A DNA stretch of 64,000 bases, from the NCBI RefSeq assembly GCF_008831285.2, contig NC_045139.1, positions 18,146,354 through 18,210,353 on the forward strand, in the 5' to 3' direction. The translations under genes were made by a program, and so were the position numbers. Within the stretch, counting starts at the first letter, position 1. Every line of letters begins with the position of its first letter. This DNA comes from Nymphaea colorata. Taxonomy: Eukaryota; Streptophyta; Magnoliopsida; Nymphaeales; Nymphaeaceae. The notes under the pieces are model-generated. The model was not told the origin of the DNA and did not search any database. It saw only the letters and a list, made by a program, of their open reading frames with translations. Shown piece by piece: positions 46,301 to 58,271 of the stretch.

Positions 46301-49300
46301 GCTACGTACTTTGAGATCATACTTTTGGGTGCCTGTTTTGTATAGCTTTTGATATTTTAAACAGTTGCAAATAGGTCAAACATGCTGTTAGGGTTTTTAC
46401 CGTGGTTAGATCTAAACCCTGTATGGGAACTTCTACTCAAAAGCGCACCTTGGAAATAGCAACAAGTAAAAGCACATCTGGCTGTTTTATTATATTATTG
46501 TAATGCACATAATTTTTTCCATGGTTAACGGAAAAAAATTCGTAAGTTTGTTTTTGTCATGTAAATTCTTCGGTGGGTGGAAAATTGCTATTTTACCATT
46601 TACAACATGATAAATATACACAAATTTGCAAGCACAGCGATGTTTATCTTGCTTAAATTAACTTTTGTAGCGTTAATGCACAAATATTCAATAATAAAAA
46701 TGATAGTTTGGGTATAGTTAAACATGAATTATTAGTATTAGTTAAACAAGCTAATGCAAAAATAATCAACATACGATTTATTTGTTTATTTTAAAGGCAC
46801 GTACTTTGTGATTTAATTCAAATCCCATCCATTTGCATGTCACCCATTTGATGTTGCATAGATATCATCAAAATGTTTCTCATAATACAATACATACTCT
46901 ACAGCTAGCATAAAAGCTTTCTTATAGAATTAACTACAGAATATATTCTTAAGAAAAGCAAGAACTAAGCATGCTTTGTTTATTATAACGCCTAAAAAGT
47001 TGAAGAACATTGGTTCTTGTGGGGTGGCAATCTAAGTACTTGTTAAGTACTCATCCTCAGCCTTTTGACCACAAGATACACAAATAAATATTAACGTTAT
47101 AAATTATAATGAAAGAAAAACTCATTCATTACTACTTCATAAAATTTCCCATGAAAAAAAAAACAACAAAACAAAATAAAAATCAGGTACCAGTGAGGTG
47201 AGCTTTACCTTGGATTCAAGGTGGCCATGGAGGTCGCTTCTATATCCACCAAATGTTGGGGTGGGCGGACTGACCACCTCATCAGAGAGGAACTGCATCC
47301 AACCACCCTCCATGGCATTGTAGCTCCTCTGGCAGTTGCCATACAATTGTGCAGGCCTTCCATGAATCAACTCGGAGGAGGAGGAATCAGCAGCAAAGCC
47401 GCGGTAGTTCCGGCTCTCGACGTCGTCTCCCCTTTCCTCAGACACCTCTAATGTCGATGAGTGATCGTTGGCAGTCCACGCAGAGGAGCTGGGGTTCAGA
47501 GCTGAGCCATACTGATCTCCAACAGGCTTAGGGCCATTTCCATTCTTCTTGAACACTCGACACAGTGCGTAGGCGTCCTGGTCATCATGTCCAACCCAAG
47601 AACAAGAAGAAAACCCAAGAATGTAGAATATTAGGTCACTGAACTGCTACAACAAATATGAGAATTTGAATCAATAATGTAATAGACTGATCACTGGAAC
47701 TTTTTTTGAGCCAACAGTCGATCTTCAAATAATCTAAAAAGGAAGTAACCTGCTCATACATGTACAAAAAATGAGAAAGACGGAGAGGAGACCTGCATCC
47801 CCGAGACGCCGACACATTCCTTTTCATCGAGACGGTACTCATGCATGACCCAGTCTGTTCGTGCACCGTGAGGGGCTCTGCCTCTGTAGTAGACCAGCGT
47901 CTTCTTCATCCCCACTGCTCGCATTTGGGAGTTCACCTTCCGATCCTTCCCGGTCGCCTTCCAGTACCCAGCCTGTGTCGCCCGGTTCGTCCTCGACCCG
48001 TTCGGGTACTTCCGATCCCTTGGGCTGAAGAAGTACCACTCAAGATCTCTGCTCGGCAGGAACGACTTCTCTGATACATTCATAACAACCCAATCAAAAT
48101 AAATCAACACCAACATGATCGAAAAATGTTTCCTTTAAGATGCATGTAACTTTTCAGGTTACAAACATTCATTCTGCTGGAGATTACTGGACTGTGAGAA
48201 TGCAGTTTCTGCACAAAGCAATTTAAGTTATAGTTTGATTGGAGCCTTGAGAGAGAGATTGGTAGGTAAGAAACCCATAATAACCAGATGAATCATCCAC
48301 CTTTTAAAAAATAAAGGAAAAATGTGAGGTAAGATATTTTAATCATTATATTGGTTAACTACTTGATTTTATTGCTTTTTTTTCAACCACCAATCTTAAA
48401 AAGATGAACGGCTAAGACTATTCCTTATGAATATGGTATTTTAGGGTTTCGTACCTGCCAATTTTTTAATATGTATATGGATAGAGATAGGGAGGCCTAA
48501 GGGTAGCTACGACGGGCTAGGATGCATGCACTTTGCTTTGACGAGTTTTTTGGTTTTGGAGTTGCAACTTTCAAAGTTGCAGGCATAAGCCTTTTTTTCC
48601 CTTAGATGTCTTTAAGACCAAGAAGATAAAAAAGTTACCTTATACCAATTTAATTATTGGTTCCTCTTTTGTTTTCTTGAAAGTAGTGAATCTATCATCT
48701 GATCATATCCCAAGCAACCCCAAACTATTCATCTTCCGCGAATAGAAGCGGCAAAAGAAAAAGCATTCAAACACCTCTAGGACTCAGAGCGGACCAAAAA
48801 TTTAACTTCCCCACACCCCAAAAAAGCGAAAATTCTAAATGTATTTTCATACTTAAATGGGGTTTTTTTAATCTGTACATAACACATTGATATTAACGTT
48901 TAATATCATGTGTAGAAACTTAGTTGTAGGTTACACTGTCTTAATAGCTATGTGAATAATTAATAAACCAAACTAAGTATAGACTTGTATGTTTCAGAAT
49001 CTTGGAGATGTCTTCTGCATGATTATATAATTGAAAACTATTTAAATACAGCAATATTTGATTTTCTAGTGTAATGACACGATTTTTGTGTAATTACGTT
49101 GCACCACATTCTCATTATGTGAATTCATCATTTGAAATCCAATTTCTTGAAGACGACCAACTAAGGTGATCGTGGTAACTGCTAAGGAGCTTTTTTTCTT
49201 TTGACCTCAAGAAATCATCACAGAAGCTCGTGTTGGCCCAGGCACTTTGTTTATCATACTGAATCGAAGTTAGGACTTTCAAGTTGAAGGCAGCCGACAG

Positions 49301-49570
49301 CTCGAGAACCAGGAGGCTCTGCCGCGCAACAATCAGGCAGGAGTCTGCCTGGCTACCATCGGTTTGTGCATGAACACAATTAAGAAGAAGATTATGGTGG
49401 ATGAAGTGGTTACCTGGCAAATCCCAGGGTTCGCATTTGTAGAGGTCGACTTCGGGGATGATCTCGAGCTCGATCTTGAGGCCATGAATCTTCCTCTTAA
49501 GATAAAAAGCCACCAGCTCTTCATCAGTCGGATGGAAGCGGAAGCCAGGAGGAAGGGTGACTGGTGCCAT
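43336..49570 (-). CDS. NAC-domain transcription factor with C-terminal hydrophobic tail, 672 aa (six exons)
   Basis: Minus-strand exons: 49570-49414, 48070-47793, 47577-47209, 46234-45707, 44273-44201 and 43949-43336, all in phase. Residues 1-160 are a full NAC domain ([88 protein letters not shown]). Wording is closest to the Arabidopsis NAC045/NAC086 and ANAC028 group. After a long, acidic Ser-rich middle, the last exon has [20 protein letters not shown], a block I associate with the C-terminal part of long or membrane-bound NACs. It is followed by a weakly hydrophobic stretch (about 600-617) and a stronger one (about 648-670, [20 protein letters not shown]) at the very end. I infer a tail-anchored factor released by proteolysis. 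The small exon 44201-44273 rests on splice sites and frame only. Family certain, membrane anchoring likely. Confidence 0.9.
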
Positions 49571-49856
49571 GAATTGCGCTCACACGTTCTGACGGTTGCA
49601 GCGAGAGAAAGCGGCGGATTTCTCTTGAATCTCCCAATGCTCACCCAAACAAAAAAATCTGCAATTATCAAGGATCTAATTGCTTAGCACAAGGGAAGAG
49701 AGAGAGAGAGAGAGAGAGGATGCCTTTGGGAGAGAGGAAGATGGGGAAGGTGTGAAGGGGACGAAGCTTCGACTCGTTGTAAACGAATTATGTTGTTTGT
49801 TATGTGAAGAATAGGAGAGGGAGAGAGAAGGAGAAGGTAGGCTGATTTATATAAAA
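49571..49856 (-). promoter_or_regulatory. Leader and TATA box of the large NAC gene
   Basis: On the minus strand TATATAAA lies at 49847-49854, followed downstream by a CT-rich leader (plus-strand GA runs at 49690-49718 and 49812-49835) leading to the ATG at 49570. The distance of about 280 bp implies a 5' UTR near 250 nt. Confidence 0.6.
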
Positions 49857-50539
49857 AGCGAGAGAGAAAAAAGGTCATTCGCCATCGCCAACCCAACTTT
49901 TTCTCCTTCCTCTGAACATTTATTTTCCTGCTTTCCAACTTAACTACCAATTATTTTGAACATTTATTTTCTCTCCTTTGCTTTTTCATGTGAACAGTTG
50001 AACAACGGAATGTTTATTTTGTTTTTGTTTTTTTTTCTGTTTATTCAGCTCATGGATTCAAATTGCCTTTGCTTCTTTCTCTTGTTTTTTCTTTTCTTAC
50101 TGCAAGTGGTGAAGCGGGTCCCGCAAACACCGGCCTCTGATTGTTGAGGACGTGGCGTGTAACTATTGGTTTAGCACAAAGAACGGGATCCTTCTTCCTC
50201 ACCGCAAAGAGTGAGCAGAAAGGAGGCCGACCTCGCCACCACGCCGACCTCCGAAGGGCCGTTGGGCCCCTCCGGTGGGACCCGCCTAGTTGGCAGAGAC
50301 CCCTCCCTCCGGTCCCACACTGTCCCTTTCCACGTACCCTTCGTTCTCTCTTGAACGTGAACACTTGACTGGTTGTCTTTACGGGTCTATTTTGTGTCAT
50401 TAAAAAACATCACAAAAATAAAATGCATTCTGTCATTAAAAAACCATAGTCATGCAATTGTTGTCGTCAATGCACTTTTTATGATCGTTTTTAAAAACAC
50501 ACAAAAAATATATATTTGACCATAGAGGGAACTAACCAA

Positions 50540-50545
<6 letters not shown>

Positions 50546-50598
<53 letters not shown>
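50546..50598. repeat. (AT)n microsatellite
   Basis: About 53 bp of uninterrupted AT. A second run lies at about 51036-51069. Confidence 0.92.
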
Positions 50599-50600
<2 letters not shown>

Positions 50601-51028
50601 CTGCAGTGATGAAAATGAGACAGAACTGACTTTTCACATGTGGCATAAGAAGAAAACATATGGGCAGTCCAAATCGCTGAAAGCAACTTGCGGCTACTTG
50701 CATTTCTTGTTTTCTTCTCTTTTTCTTTATTTTCTTATCAACGCACTTTGGTGCTTTTTCCTTTTTCGTGCTTATTCTTGCTTTACGATTATCAGAGAAA
50801 CTGCTCGTTGATGCCAACTTCTTTAAATGAATGAGGAGGAAAATCAAATGCCCATTATAACTCTGACGGTGACAACATGTGCACTTTTCCTTTTTGTGCA
50901 TGGCAGCACTTGAACAGAACAAGCGAAGGGCAACTTTTTTTTTTTTAACCTTCCTGTTTTATGCACACAAGACAAAGATAGTCTTTATGATGTCACAATT
51001 AGTTAATCGCTAATGTTTAAGCTCTTCG

Positions 51029-51071
<43 letters not shown>

Positions 51072-51959
51072 CCAAGCATATGTATATACCAGTATGTAAG
51101 CCACTGCTTGAACAAAACTACTATGGTTGATATCTTTACTTGTATGCGGAGTCCTACAAAGAAAATTTGAATTAATTTACGCTTTTAAAATAAATCGCTC
51201 CTAAGGGTGTAGCATTTTCGAGTTTAGTTTATGTTTCAGAATTTTGCATGATATTATTAAGATCCAAAGTTTTAACATTTTGGGTCTTAATCCCAGAAAA
51301 CGGCCGGGCTCATGTTTTCTTAATTCTCGGCTTGTTGCCAATCAACCGACGGCCTTTTCCCATTATGCTTTAAAAAGTGATGGTTTTTTTTTTTCATGTG
51401 CACCCTTACCTTACAGCTATTGACACTTCCATCCCTACTTTTCGCTTAAGCAATGAAATTAGCTTGGGCTAATTCGAACAGCGACTGTAAATTGAAAAGA
51501 GGAAAAAGTTTAACCCTTTAAATTAATGAGAGGAGGGGAGTATCTGCTCGGTGGGTGCACCGCTGGACCCACCTGGCTGCGGAGGAGGCTTAACGTGGAA
51601 AAAGAATTTCTGTATTTGGCTTCAAACGAGGGTAAGGCAGTGAGTATTATTCAAATGTGTAAGATTCTAAACAGCAACTTTGTTTATCTTTTATCTAATA
51701 TTAAAATGAGACGGGAAGTGCCAAGTAATTATTTTTTTTAAGAAAGCTACGAATCGAGGTACCGACTTCAGAAAAGCACCTTCCACCAATCAATCCATAC
51801 TTTCCAATTTTTAGGAGATAAAAGAATGAACAACACATCCTCTCTCTCTCTCTACAAATGCATGGAGGAAAACCTAACTACTTACTTCACGTATATCCCT
51901 TTTGCCCACCCAAACCCACCTAAGTGCGATTCAATTATACTCCGTTTTGTTCGCGTGTG

Positions 51960-51996
51960 GCGACAATATCTGAGGGCGCATCGGGTTCGACCCCGC
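51960..51996 (+). other. tRNA T-arm-like / B-box-like fragment
   Basis: cgggttcgaccccg near 51980-51993 resembles the pol III B box and T arm. No matching acceptor stem, anticodon arm or A box was found around it, so it is not a tRNA gene. It may be a remnant of a tRNA-derived SINE. Confidence 0.2.
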
Positions 51997-52074
51997 CTCT
52001 TGCATGACACAAGCCTTTTTTACCACCAGCTCATGTTATATAGGAGTTATTTGCTAACAATAATAGTATGTTAC

Positions 52075-52126
52075 TGTTTCATGTATCTTCTCAAAAGATT
52101 TGTTTCATGTATCTTCTCAAAAGATT
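52075..52126. repeat. Perfect 26 bp tandem duplication
   Basis: Two identical units, 52075-52100 and 52101-52126, each beginning tgtttcatgtatcttc. Confidence 0.9.
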
Positions 52127-54950
52127 AAGATAAATTTATGAAACACTAAGTTAAAATGTTTTATAAGTTTATACCAATCTTTTGGGGTAGGTACATGAAA
52201 TAGTAATATACTGTTATTGTTACCAAACAACCCATAAAAAAAAAAGAATGTTGATGCACTTTGGTACGTTGAATCCCTTTGAATGTCAAAGACACTAGCG
52301 GAGCTAGACATAATTGGTTGAGAGAAACTTACCATACATTTTAAGGGCATTTTATATTTAAGTATGTAAAAATTTGGAGTTGAGCAAAGGACTTTTATTG
52401 GACTGTATGGGCAATTGCCTACACATGCCAACATGTGTTGTAACCTGCTTCAAGAACCTACAAGTGGCAGTATCTTACACGCCCATGCAGCGCTTATCCT
52501 AAATTTAAATTAGTTTAGAGAGAGAAAGAGGGAGGGAGAGGGAGAGGGAGAATACTGTGGTAACTGATGGAGCTGGAAATTAACAAACTAAAGGTATTCG
52601 AAACTTGTACCGCTTATGCAAGAAAGTTCGGAGTAGAAGATATATGGAACCAAGCTCGAGCCAAAGCTACGCAAGAACCATGTAGAGTAATATGAAAATT
52701 GAGTATGCTGAGTTTATGTAAATTAATGCCACGAACATGGTTCATGCAATACGTAAATTCAATAGATATGAACATACATCTGAATTAGCTTACTTCATAC
52801 GGACGACTCGATCGGTATTTCACAATGTGGTGTGCATAAATTTATTTTGTCCAAAAGGGTGGTGGATGACAAATACATTTCCTCTTTAAAAGAGCTATTT
52901 TCCACTAGAAAAATGGTGAACTCTAACAGGGTTGTGATAAATCTAAAGCAAGTTTATAAATATGCGCGCAGCCCAACTCCTGCTGTGCTGCGTGTTCTTT
53001 AAAAAGTTTCATCGCTAAATTTCTTCGACTCATGAGAAAAAAATGCTTTCTAAGCTTCTCAATTTACATTTTTTTGTCACACAAAGTTTCTCGATGGTGT
53101 ATGATCGTGTTAGACTACATTGTTGAAAGCTAACACAAGTTTATATTATGAATGCATGGGTCGGTACAAGGGCAGACAGGGCCGAGACTGATTGACACAA
53201 TAGACAGTCTCTTATGCTACAAAAGAAAAGCACTAATATACAAGTTGAAGCAGAAAGCAGGCATGGTACTCTAGAGATTCGGCTCTATTGTTAGGCAGTA
53301 TGATGAAATACTCCTCCTGTTTACTCAACCTACACGGTCTAAAATTTTCATCTCATTTGAAATAGAAATAATTTTCCCTGGAACTTAATTGAACCTAAAC
53401 CTAATTCTTACGCTTGACAAGAGAAATTCATCAGGAGAACAGGGACTTTATGTATCCACGTGAGCAGATAAAACTTGGCTTGAATATCTTAATGAGAATC
53501 CATTTCATACTGATTCAAACCCATCGTAAACTCGCAACTTTATACATTATATTTGAGGTACATCAAATTGGTGAGCAGGACATTTAATCTGCCAAGTCAC
53601 TCATTTAAAGCAATTTGTGATTTCTACCATCTGGTTCTTATGATGAAGCATAAGAATTAGGAATACGCATTAATGATGGATTAATCTTTTAGAGTTGTGG
53701 GCTCGGTTATTGCGTTGGAAATGGTTGAAAGTGATAAATTGAGGTTAAAGAACTAAGATTCCGTCGGAAAAATATATCTATTGGTGATTATATTAACTCC
53801 CATTTTGATTGTTTATGTGTAAGACAATCATGAAAAATATTAGAAAACAGCTTTACATCAAACATATGGAAGAATCTTTCGTAATTGGTATATGCTAATT
53901 GTTTGCAAAATCTTTATGTTTAACTTATACTACTACATACTTTGATTCATAGTCTATTTGAAATGAAAATTGAAAACAGCCATGTGGTGCATCCAATCGG
54001 TCACAAGTCATTTCCATTCGCTTAGAGTCATTTCAAGCCTAATACCTATGAAATGACCTGCTATAAGTTTTCAAGCCCATAAAGCACTAATGATCATCAT
54101 CATTAGCCACTTTCTTCATCTTCCATTTGACGATATTATGCTAAAAACAACATGGACGTTTAAAAGAAAGAACAAAGGGAACCCCACAGTTTCAATCCGT
54201 TGGTAACGTACCAACAAAAAAAAAAAGTATAGTATCTCCTTATTCATTTGCTAAACTTTTATACATTCCAGATCTTATTATATATAAATTTTTTTCTTTG
54301 AGATTCTCTTAATAAACAAGTAAAGATGCTCGAGATATTCATATCGCTGTGCTTTCCTAGCATGTTCCCAACAAACAAAATTAATTTGACCTTATTGTTC
54401 AAAGCCAAAGGTAAGCATGAACAAGCCCAATCTACCACCACAAACACAGAGCATGTGGTGATAAAGGAGTTACGAAGGGCACCAAGGCGAGGTCGCCTAA
54501 GCTATATCTGTGAAAAAAAGCAAGTAGCCCAATGTAATGGTGACCTCATGCTTAAAGTTTAACTAGAAAGCTGCTCTACATAAAACACGATTAATCTTAT
54601 TTAGCGTATAATGTAGGGAAATTAACGTCAAAAGAAGTTTAAAATATTAAAAAAGGGAGGAACTAGCTTCCTTAGATTCAGGCTGTCATAGTTCTGCTAG
54701 GCGTTATAGTTGTCCAGTAGATTCAGGCTGCAGTAACCCAGTTGGTGGTCCAATGCAATGCGCACATAAAGAGCAAAGTATAAAGCGGCAAGGTTCCTTA
54801 CTTTCCAACCCCCTCTTTATTCCTTGTCTTGTGAGTTCATTGGGACTTGTGGGGAAGGAATTTATACAAGGGCATATTCACCTTAGCCATGTGATTGAAG
54901 GCAAGGAGGTAAGGGCCCTTGGGAACCCACATGCATTTGATTCATGTGAT

Positions 54951-54977
54951 TATGATGATGATGATGATGATGATGCT
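54951..54977. repeat. (GAT)n trinucleotide repeat
   Basis: About eight GAT units, giving poly-Asp in one plus-strand frame. Confidence 0.9.
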
Positions 54978-56373
54978 TTCCATCCTCGCAAGTCATGCTT
55001 AACTGGAGAAGGCAATAAACACCTGGATGACGCACGATTCGTGATGCATGCATGCGGGCATCGTTACATGCTTGATGGACAGCATTGAGGGCGCATTCAA
55101 TTCTAGAAGCTTCCATAAGCTATCTAAAACTTTGTGACGACCACCATTAGAAATGAAAATAACGTGTTCCAACTCTCTTTGAAATGGAAATATTTTATCA
55201 AAGTTCTAGATTGATAAAAAGGTTAAGTGTATGGCACTTGTTATTGAAAGCAGCCCAAGAGATTATCCAAAATAAGTGAAAGACAACACCTAATGCCTGC
55301 TTGTAATTTCCTCAATTCTTTCTACAGTTTAACTGCATATTACAGTTTGTCAACTTTTAAGATCTCTGTCATGGAGCTCAAAGTGATCTCATCCTATTGA
55401 TGATGAGGATTCACATGTATGACAGGTTAAACCAGCACAACCAGGAGTTTCAGAAAAGGAGAAAAGTGAACGGCTCAGTGCCCCTACCTTCATCTTCTTT
55501 GTTGTCTAGAAGACATCCAACTTCGAGATTATATGTCCCACTTACCTCATTGCCTCTTTAAGAAAGCCTTAAAATTCACCCCTAGTAAAAGCTTCCCAAT
55601 TTATCTTTTTTTTTTTTATTCCAAGGATAATCCAAAGGAAGCTCAAGGCCATGCATTCTAAGTTTGGCATAGCTCGTTAGGTCAGCGGCTGGTTAGGGGT
55701 CGGGGTCATAGCCTTGGGGTTTTACACTGTGTTAGTGAGCAAAAACAACTTTTTCATTTGAAAAGGACAAACAGACGCATGGTTCAGACCCCCAACATGG
55801 TAGGCATGTGAATGCCTCGACAAAGGTCAGAGGGAAGAGATTAGACCAGGATCCACACCCATCCTGACCAAAGGAAGAAACAACCATACTTGAACTCTAT
55901 AAGACTTACAAAGACAAAACCCTGATTTGGTACAAATTTGGTAAACTACACCCAACTCCTTATAACAATCATGGCCTACAGACCTGACCCCATTGCAGGT
56001 TGAACCTTTCCTCAACACCAAATCTGGATCTTATTTTACAGGACGGTCGACAATGACAAGATAGGTGCAACCCTGAAAACTACTTAGAACAACAGAGCAG
56101 ATTTTTTGTGTAACCAGAGATAACTTTGTCCTTGTGCTGAAGAAGAGACAAGCCATGAAGTTTAAAAGATTACAGGAAGACTTTGCTCCAATAAGTGCAC
56201 GCAATCACAAGACAACTGCAACAAGTGGAACATAAGCACAGTACAAGAACGCTAATGTTTAAACATTTGAAACATCACTAGACAATATTGCAAGCATGTC
56301 ACGGACAAGTTGGTATTCTATAAGTTGTAGTGACTATAAGATGGGAAATCCTACAAAAAATGTGATTACAAGA

Positions 56374-56448
56374 ATGGAAGAATATCCCATCTTACAATAT
56401 ATTTTTATAAGCTGTGATGATTATCACAAAAACGGGATATTCCTCCAT
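56374..56448. repeat. 15 bp inverted repeat, 45 bp spacing
   Basis: atggaagaatatccc at 56374-56388 and gggatattcctccat at 56434-56448 are reverse complements with one mismatch. A further aagatggg (about 56339) also pairs with cccatctt (56386-56393). It may be the remnant of a small inverted-repeat element. Confidence 0.6.
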
Positions 56449-56504
56449 TTTGTTAACCAGAGAGAGAGAGAGAGGTTGCTCATGTCCTGGAATGAATAAG
56501 ATCA

Positions 56505-56695
56505 GCAAAAACTATTCTAGTATCACATTTTGAATAGATTAAGACCAGCAAAAAACTTCTACTAGCATCAAAAATTTGACAAGTGAGGTTTTTTGCATGG
56601 TGTTATGCAACATAATTTCACAAAAACCTATATTAGCATAAAAAAAATGACAAATGAGCTTCTCTACATGGTGTTATACAACATAATTAACCTTG
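56505..56695. repeat. Degenerate tandem repeats, unit about 70 bp
   Basis: The blocks 56505-56555, 56545-56622 and 56623-56695 share agcaaaaac..ct..tagcat, gacaa.tgag and catggtgttat.caacataatt. They lie just beyond the stop codon of the DHH gene and may be within its 3' UTR. Confidence 0.65.
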
Positions 56696-56810
56696 TTCCA
56701 CAAGAGACTACATCTGCTATTTGTTTCCTATCCCCATTGCTCTTCTTATTTTTCTGGTGCCTGCTCTCTATGATTACATTTTTCGTGCTGTTCCATAAAA
56801 GTTAGAAATT

Positions 56811-58229
56811 TTACCGGTATAAGAGAGAACATTTGGAAACTGAAGGCCTGAATTTAGCCACTGGATGCACCTTCCATCTTTCAAACTCATCTGCTTTCAA
56901 CATGAATGAGCTTGCATTCCGATGACCACCACCTCCATATTTCTGGATGCAGCACAAGTAAAATCATTAAATTTTAGACATGAAATGTGATTTCTTAACC
57001 GGACCAAGAAGTACAGATTATCAACTATCTGGAATGGTATATTTGCAAAACATCTGAGAACAACCTTCTTAGCAAACTAACAGTCTTTTCAATGTTACAA
57101 AATACAGATAATGGTTACCAATACCAGCAAATGAGAAACCATAAAGATATGACCAACCTGTGATATGACTGTTGTGTCTTCTGAACCCACACTCCTAAGG
57201 CTTATCTTCAGCAAGTGCCCATCCTCCAGTTCTGGGACTCCGTAAACAACTGCACCAATTCCCCTGTATATGTATAGAAACACCAAACAATCAGGCAAAA
57301 AGGATTAGTGGACTCAAAATTTGCAGATGCCAAGTCAGCCAAATGAATGAGCTAGTTTGGTAACAATTTACATTTTGATAAAGCAGCCAAAGATTGACAT
57401 GTCGAAGACCTAATCGAAAATAGGGCCAATGCTGGAAGAAGTACCTCAATTTCATAACAGAGCTTTTGACAGCCAGCTGATTCCCAAGCTCACTCCTCAA
57501 ATTTGAAATAGAGTCAGCATTGACAGCCTATAAGCAACAGCAAGATGCAAATAGAGTCAGTATTATCTGCAGTGAAGAATGCTTTGCCATATGTAACATA
57601 TGCAGCAACAATATCAAGCGACTTAGTTTTGCAATCAAGAAATAAAAATACAAAACACAAAAAAAACAAATAAATACACAAAACAACTGCTGTTTGTCAT
57701 GAACCAAACAAATATCTTAACTCAACAATTAGAACTTACCAACAAATTGAATAAGAAAATAAATATGAAAATTCAGTGACTGATTTATATAAGAATATGC
57801 TTGAACTTCCTGCCAGATATTGCATTCATGTTCGCATTTGGAAACAATGGAAAAAAACCTACAAGATTATTCGGATATAAATAAAAGATGGATCTCACAA
57901 CAGCAAGTTGAATCAAATGAACTTGGTACTGCAAAAAAAACAATATTATATTTGTTATAGGCACCGGTAACAGTCCGAGTTACATTCAGTTGCCCATTAT
58001 ACTAGAATTTGTCCCATGTGATGGGATTCATAAATTGCACATTTTGTTAACAATCCCAATTTGTCATGCACACATCCAATTTTTTCAATTTAAATCTGTC
58101 TCAGTAAACAAGCTGCTTCATGCCAATGCATTGAACATTCAAATCTAAATCCTTGAATCATACAATCTGTCCCAGTAGCCACACTTCCTACTCAAACCTG
58201 CACCTTATGTACATTTAGCAAAAACCAGG

Positions 58230-58271
<42 letters not shown>

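Larger units (their letters stand above)
49857..56810. other. Gene-poor region between the large NAC gene and the DHH gene
   Basis: The first 500 bp are promoter sequence of the NAC gene, including a GC-rich patch (50150-50340). After that the DNA is AT-rich, with microsatellites and small tandem repeats listed separately. The ORF at 54753-55088 contains a poly-Asp run from a (GAT)n repeat and is not a recognised protein. Confidence 0.5.

Noticed and set aside
49115-49570. 151-codon minus-strand ORF as a complete protein
   Set aside because: Only the first 52 codons are NAC; the rest is read-through of intron 1 after the donor at 49413.
50050-50400. Overlapping ORFs on both strands in a GC-rich patch
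   Set aside because: ORFs on both strands over the same GC-rich promoter sequence are typical of chance; no family was recognised.
51960-51996. tRNA gene
   Set aside because: Only a T-arm-like sequence is present; no acceptor stem, D arm or anticodon arm can be drawn around it.
54753-55088. 111-codon plus-strand ORF with poly-Asp
   Set aside because: The Asp run comes from a (GAT)n repeat and the rest has no recognisable domain.
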